From the NCBI RefSeq assembly GCF_003151255.1, contig NZ_CP029481.1, positions 3,100,001 to 3,164,000 on the forward strand: 64,000 nucleotides of DNA, in the 5' to 3' direction. This DNA is from Microvirga sp. 17 mud 1-3 (lineage in GTDB: Bacteria; Pseudomonadota; Alphaproteobacteria; Rhizobiales; Beijerinckiaceae). A program made the translations under genes and the position numbers. The notes under the pieces are model-generated. The model did no database searches. It was not told the DNA's origin and saw only the letters and a list, made by a program, of their open reading frames with translations. How positions within the stretch are numbered: the stretch's first letter is position 1; every line of letters starts with the position of its first letter. Positions 62,108-64,000 of the stretch are shown in pieces.

Positions 62108-63058
62108 TCAGGTCCGGGCCGCGGGACGGCGCAGCACCAGCACGTTCCCGGCCAGCGCCAGGACCACCCCGATGGCTGCGAGGGGCGTCCAGACATAGCC
62201 CTCGACCAGGGTCGAGACCGCGAGCGCAATGATCGGGAACAGCACGGTTGCATAGCCGGCGCGGGCAGCGCCGAGCCGCCGCAGGAGCGTGAGATAGGAC
62301 GCGAAGGCGAGCACCGACGCACCGACCGCGAGATAGACCAGCGCGCCGAGATAGGTCACCGTCGGCTCGACGATGAAGGCATTGCCGCGAACGAGGTTCA
62401 GCACGAGGAGCACGACCACTCCGTAGGTCATGGCCCAGGCGTTGGCGGAAATCAGCGGGATGCCGCGGCGCTGCACCACGGTCGAGATCATGTTGCCCGA
62501 GCAGAAGAACAGGGTGCCGAGCACGCACAGGCCGAGCCCTTTCAGGGCTGCAAGGTTGAAGCCCGCTCCGGTGATTTCCGGCCAGAACAGCAGCACGATC
62601 CCGGCGGCCCCGAGGCATCCGCCCAGGGCGACCCTGGCGTCCACCTTCTGGCGGAAAATCACGAAGCCGAGAACGAGATTGAAGATCGACGCCAGGGAGA
62701 ACACCACGGAGAGAAGCCCCGAAGGCACCGTGAGGCCGCCGTAATAGAAACAGATGAAGTTGAACGAGAACAGGCACACGCCCACGGCCATGAAGCGCAG
62801 GTGGTCGGCCAGCGAGAAGCGCAGGCGCATTCCGGCCACGAGGGCCCAGCCCCAGGTGCAGAGCGCCGCCAGGACGAAGCGCCACAGGACCGACATTTCC
62901 GGCGCCACCACCCCGAGCTGGGCATGGATGCCGATCCAGCTCACACCCCACAGGAGGACGGTCGCCACATAGAGTCCCAGGGTGCTGCCTTCGAGCCGGG
63001 CCGGCTCTGCCTCTGAGACGGCCCCGGCCCGGGGCATGGTGGCTTGCGACATGGTCAT
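62108..63058 (-). CDS. EamA family transporter (DMT superfamily)
   Basis: The 316-residue membrane protein has ten helices in two EamA repeats, the first with VLLWGVSWIGIHAQLGVVAPE and the second around LFFCSGNMISTVVQRRGIP. Family members export amino acids or metabolites, or import some solutes. The promoter would lie in the 316-base gap upstream, which is richer in A and T than its surroundings. Confidence 0.92.
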   Translation of the reverse strand: MTMSQATMPRAGAVSEAEPARLEGSTLGLYVATVLLWGVSWIGIHAQLGVVAPEMSVLWRFVLAALCTWGWALVAGMRLRFSLADHLRFMAVGVCLFSFNFICFYYGGLTVPSGLLSVVFSLASIFNLVLGFVIFRQKVDARVALGGCLGAAGIVLLFWPEITGAGFNLAALKGLGLCVLGTLFFCSGNMISTVVQRRGIPLISANAWAMTYGVVVLLVLNLVRGNAFIVEPTVTYLGALVYLAVGASVLAFASYLTLLRRLGAARAGYATVLFPIIALAVSTLVEGYVWTPLAAIGVVLALAGNVLVLRRPAART

Positions 63059-63374
63059 CGTTTCCCGCGAAAGGTGACTCGATTACGCCGCCGGACCCAT
63101 CAAGGCAAATGATGAAATATGATCAATTCCGCCTGAAGCGGTGATGAAACATTCCTGAGCAGCATCGGCGAACCACGGAATGCGCAAGTATACAAATTCC
63201 GAAAGGGAATATCAGGCGAATAAAGAAATCACCGGCACCACTCATAAGTCTTCGGGGTTCTTCACTGCGAAAAGCGCGATCAACGCAATATCGCCCACAG
63301 AAAAACTATGGGTCCTAACTCGCCTTTCCGACAGAACTGCACAATACTCTCGCCGGAATGGGAGGGTTGAAATC
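63059..63374. other. Intergenic region upstream of the EamA and secreted-protein genes
   Basis: No gene is supported in these bases; they are less GC-rich than the flanks. AAGTATACAAAT at 63186-63197 matches the core of the island operators (ATTTGTATAC on the minus strand) exactly, about 37 kb from the last island site. It may be chance. The frame from 63180 is open but lacks a ribosome site. Confidence 0.4.
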
Positions 63375-63929
63375 ATGAAGGCCGGACTGTGCTTGGAAAT
63401 ACCTCTGCGGCATCCTTCGGGGCGGCGGATGAGCCGCACCTCGGCCTGGGCTACGGCCTTTACGATACTGGGCCTCCTGACCGCGCCGGCCGCGTTCTCG
63501 CAGGAGGCTCCGACTCAGCAGGCGAAACCACATAAAGCGGACGCACAGAACACCGCTTCCTCGCGCATCGTGGTCGTCGAGTGGCGGATCAAGAAGGGGC
63601 GCGAGCAGGACTTCCTCGATTACTGGTCGACCAAGGCGACAGTTGCGGACCGGACAGGCCTCGTGGGCGAATTCCTGAGCCGGGTGGAGGACCGCAACCA
63701 GTTTCCCTGGATGGTGTGGGATCTCGATTCTAACTGGACCACGTTCCTGAATGTGGGCTTCTGGCGCACCGGCTCCGATTTCCATGAGCAGATCGGCCGG
63801 TTCATCGACAACGCGAAGCCGCCCCTCGACTTCGAGGCGCAGAAGCGCAGGCGCGTGCTCATAGCGCCCGAGCGCTGGCGCGTCGGCGAGACGCCGTTCC
63901 CGGTTTCCGACGCCGCAGGCGTGAAATGA
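63375..63929 (+). CDS. Secreted protein of unknown function with ABM-like fold
   Basis: The 184-residue product starts at MKAGLCLEI behind GGGAGGG. A signal-like segment, FTILGLLTAPAAFS, precedes QEAPTQQ; an alternative start at MSRTSAWATAF fits a signal peptide better. The mature part (RIVVVEWRIKKGREQDFLDYW) resembles the dimeric alpha-beta barrel of antibiotic biosynthesis monooxygenase-like proteins. No family is certain. Its stop overlaps the start of the next, truncated gene. Confidence 0.7.
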   Translation: MKAGLCLEIPLRHPSGRRMSRTSAWATAFTILGLLTAPAAFSQEAPTQQAKPHKADAQNTASSRIVVVEWRIKKGREQDFLDYWSTKATVADRTGLVGEFLSRVEDRNQFPWMVWDLDSNWTTFLNVGFWRTGSDFHEQIGRFIDNAKPPLDFEAQKRRRVLIAPERWRVGETPFPVSDAAGVK

Positions 63930-64000
63930 GCGAGCCCCATCCCGAGCGGGAGACGCGGCACGCCGCGCGCCAGCGCTCGAGGCCGGGGCAGCCTCTCCGG
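63926..64000 (+). CDS. Unknown protein, 3' truncated by the window
   Basis: An ATG overlaps the stop of the preceding gene as ATGA and opens at least 25 codons (MSEPHPERETRH) up to the window end. The visible part is polar and basic; too little is seen to name it. The overlap supports co-translation. Confidence 0.5.
   Translation, partial: MSEPHPERETRHAARQRSRPGQPLR

Overview
The window is high-GC chromosomal DNA from an alphaproteobacterium of the order Rhizobiales (Hyphomicrobiales). The gene order ctaC-ctaD-ctaB-small ORF-ctaG-ctaE followed by DUF983, SURF1, thrC and an M16 peptidase, the ispH-thrB-rnhA block, an IalB-type protein and DUF1127 proteins all point there. Gene content feels closest to the Methylobacteriaceae (Microvirga-like), but that is inference without a search. 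No rRNA, tRNA, CRISPR array or intact insertion sequence was seen.

Region 1 (1-2.9 kb): the 3' part of a CNNM/CBS protein, a GntR/FCD regulator and a divergent bile-acid-symporter-like transporter that share direct repeats between them.

Region 2 (2.9-26 kb): an accessory catabolic island. It holds a ketopantoate-reductase-like protein, a NIPSNAP protein, a DHA2 MFS transporter, an M20 peptidase, an SDR, a complete oligopeptide-type ABC importer, a CocE/NonD hydrolase, an enolase-superfamily (dipeptide-epimerase-like) enzyme, two unusual M28 peptidase paralogues, a GntR/FCD regulator, a medium-chain quinone-oxidoreductase-like dehydrogenase and a TcuA-TcuB pair (tricarballylate dehydrogenase and its electron-transfer partner). 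Five intergenic sites share the core TTTGTATNC, near a TGTATACA palindrome, so the island looks like one regulon of the local GntR protein. The enzymes suggest uptake and hydrolysis of an amide- or ester-linked polycarboxylate or peptide-like compound, ending in TcuAB. This is the best candidate for an undescribed system.

Region 3 (26-37.2 kb): a PRC-barrel protein, two phosphatases, an AfuABC/FbpABC-like ABC importer and a three-gene sensing operon (solute-binding-protein homologue, histidine kinase, sigma-54 response regulator) laid out like PgtC-PgtB-PgtA. A textbook sigma-54 promoter and two repeats one helical phase apart lie between the response regulator and the importer. This predicts a closed circuit in which a periplasmic binding-protein paralogue senses the substrate that the importer brings in, perhaps an organophosphate rather than iron.

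Region 4 (37.2-39.5 kb): a non-coding stretch with two plus-strand terminators and no gene to end, a 54-residue charged ORF, a lipoprotein and an IalB-family protein.

Region 5 (39.5-64 kb): core genome. It carries the aa3 cytochrome oxidase operon, DUF983-SURF1, thrC-M16, a large membrane GGDEF-EAL protein, YqgE/AlgH, a DsbD-N-domain protein, a peroxiredoxin, ispH-thrB-rnhA, a Kef-type antiporter with a MATE exporter, DUF937 and DUF1127 proteins, a LysR regulator, an EamA transporter and a secreted protein of unknown function at the right edge.
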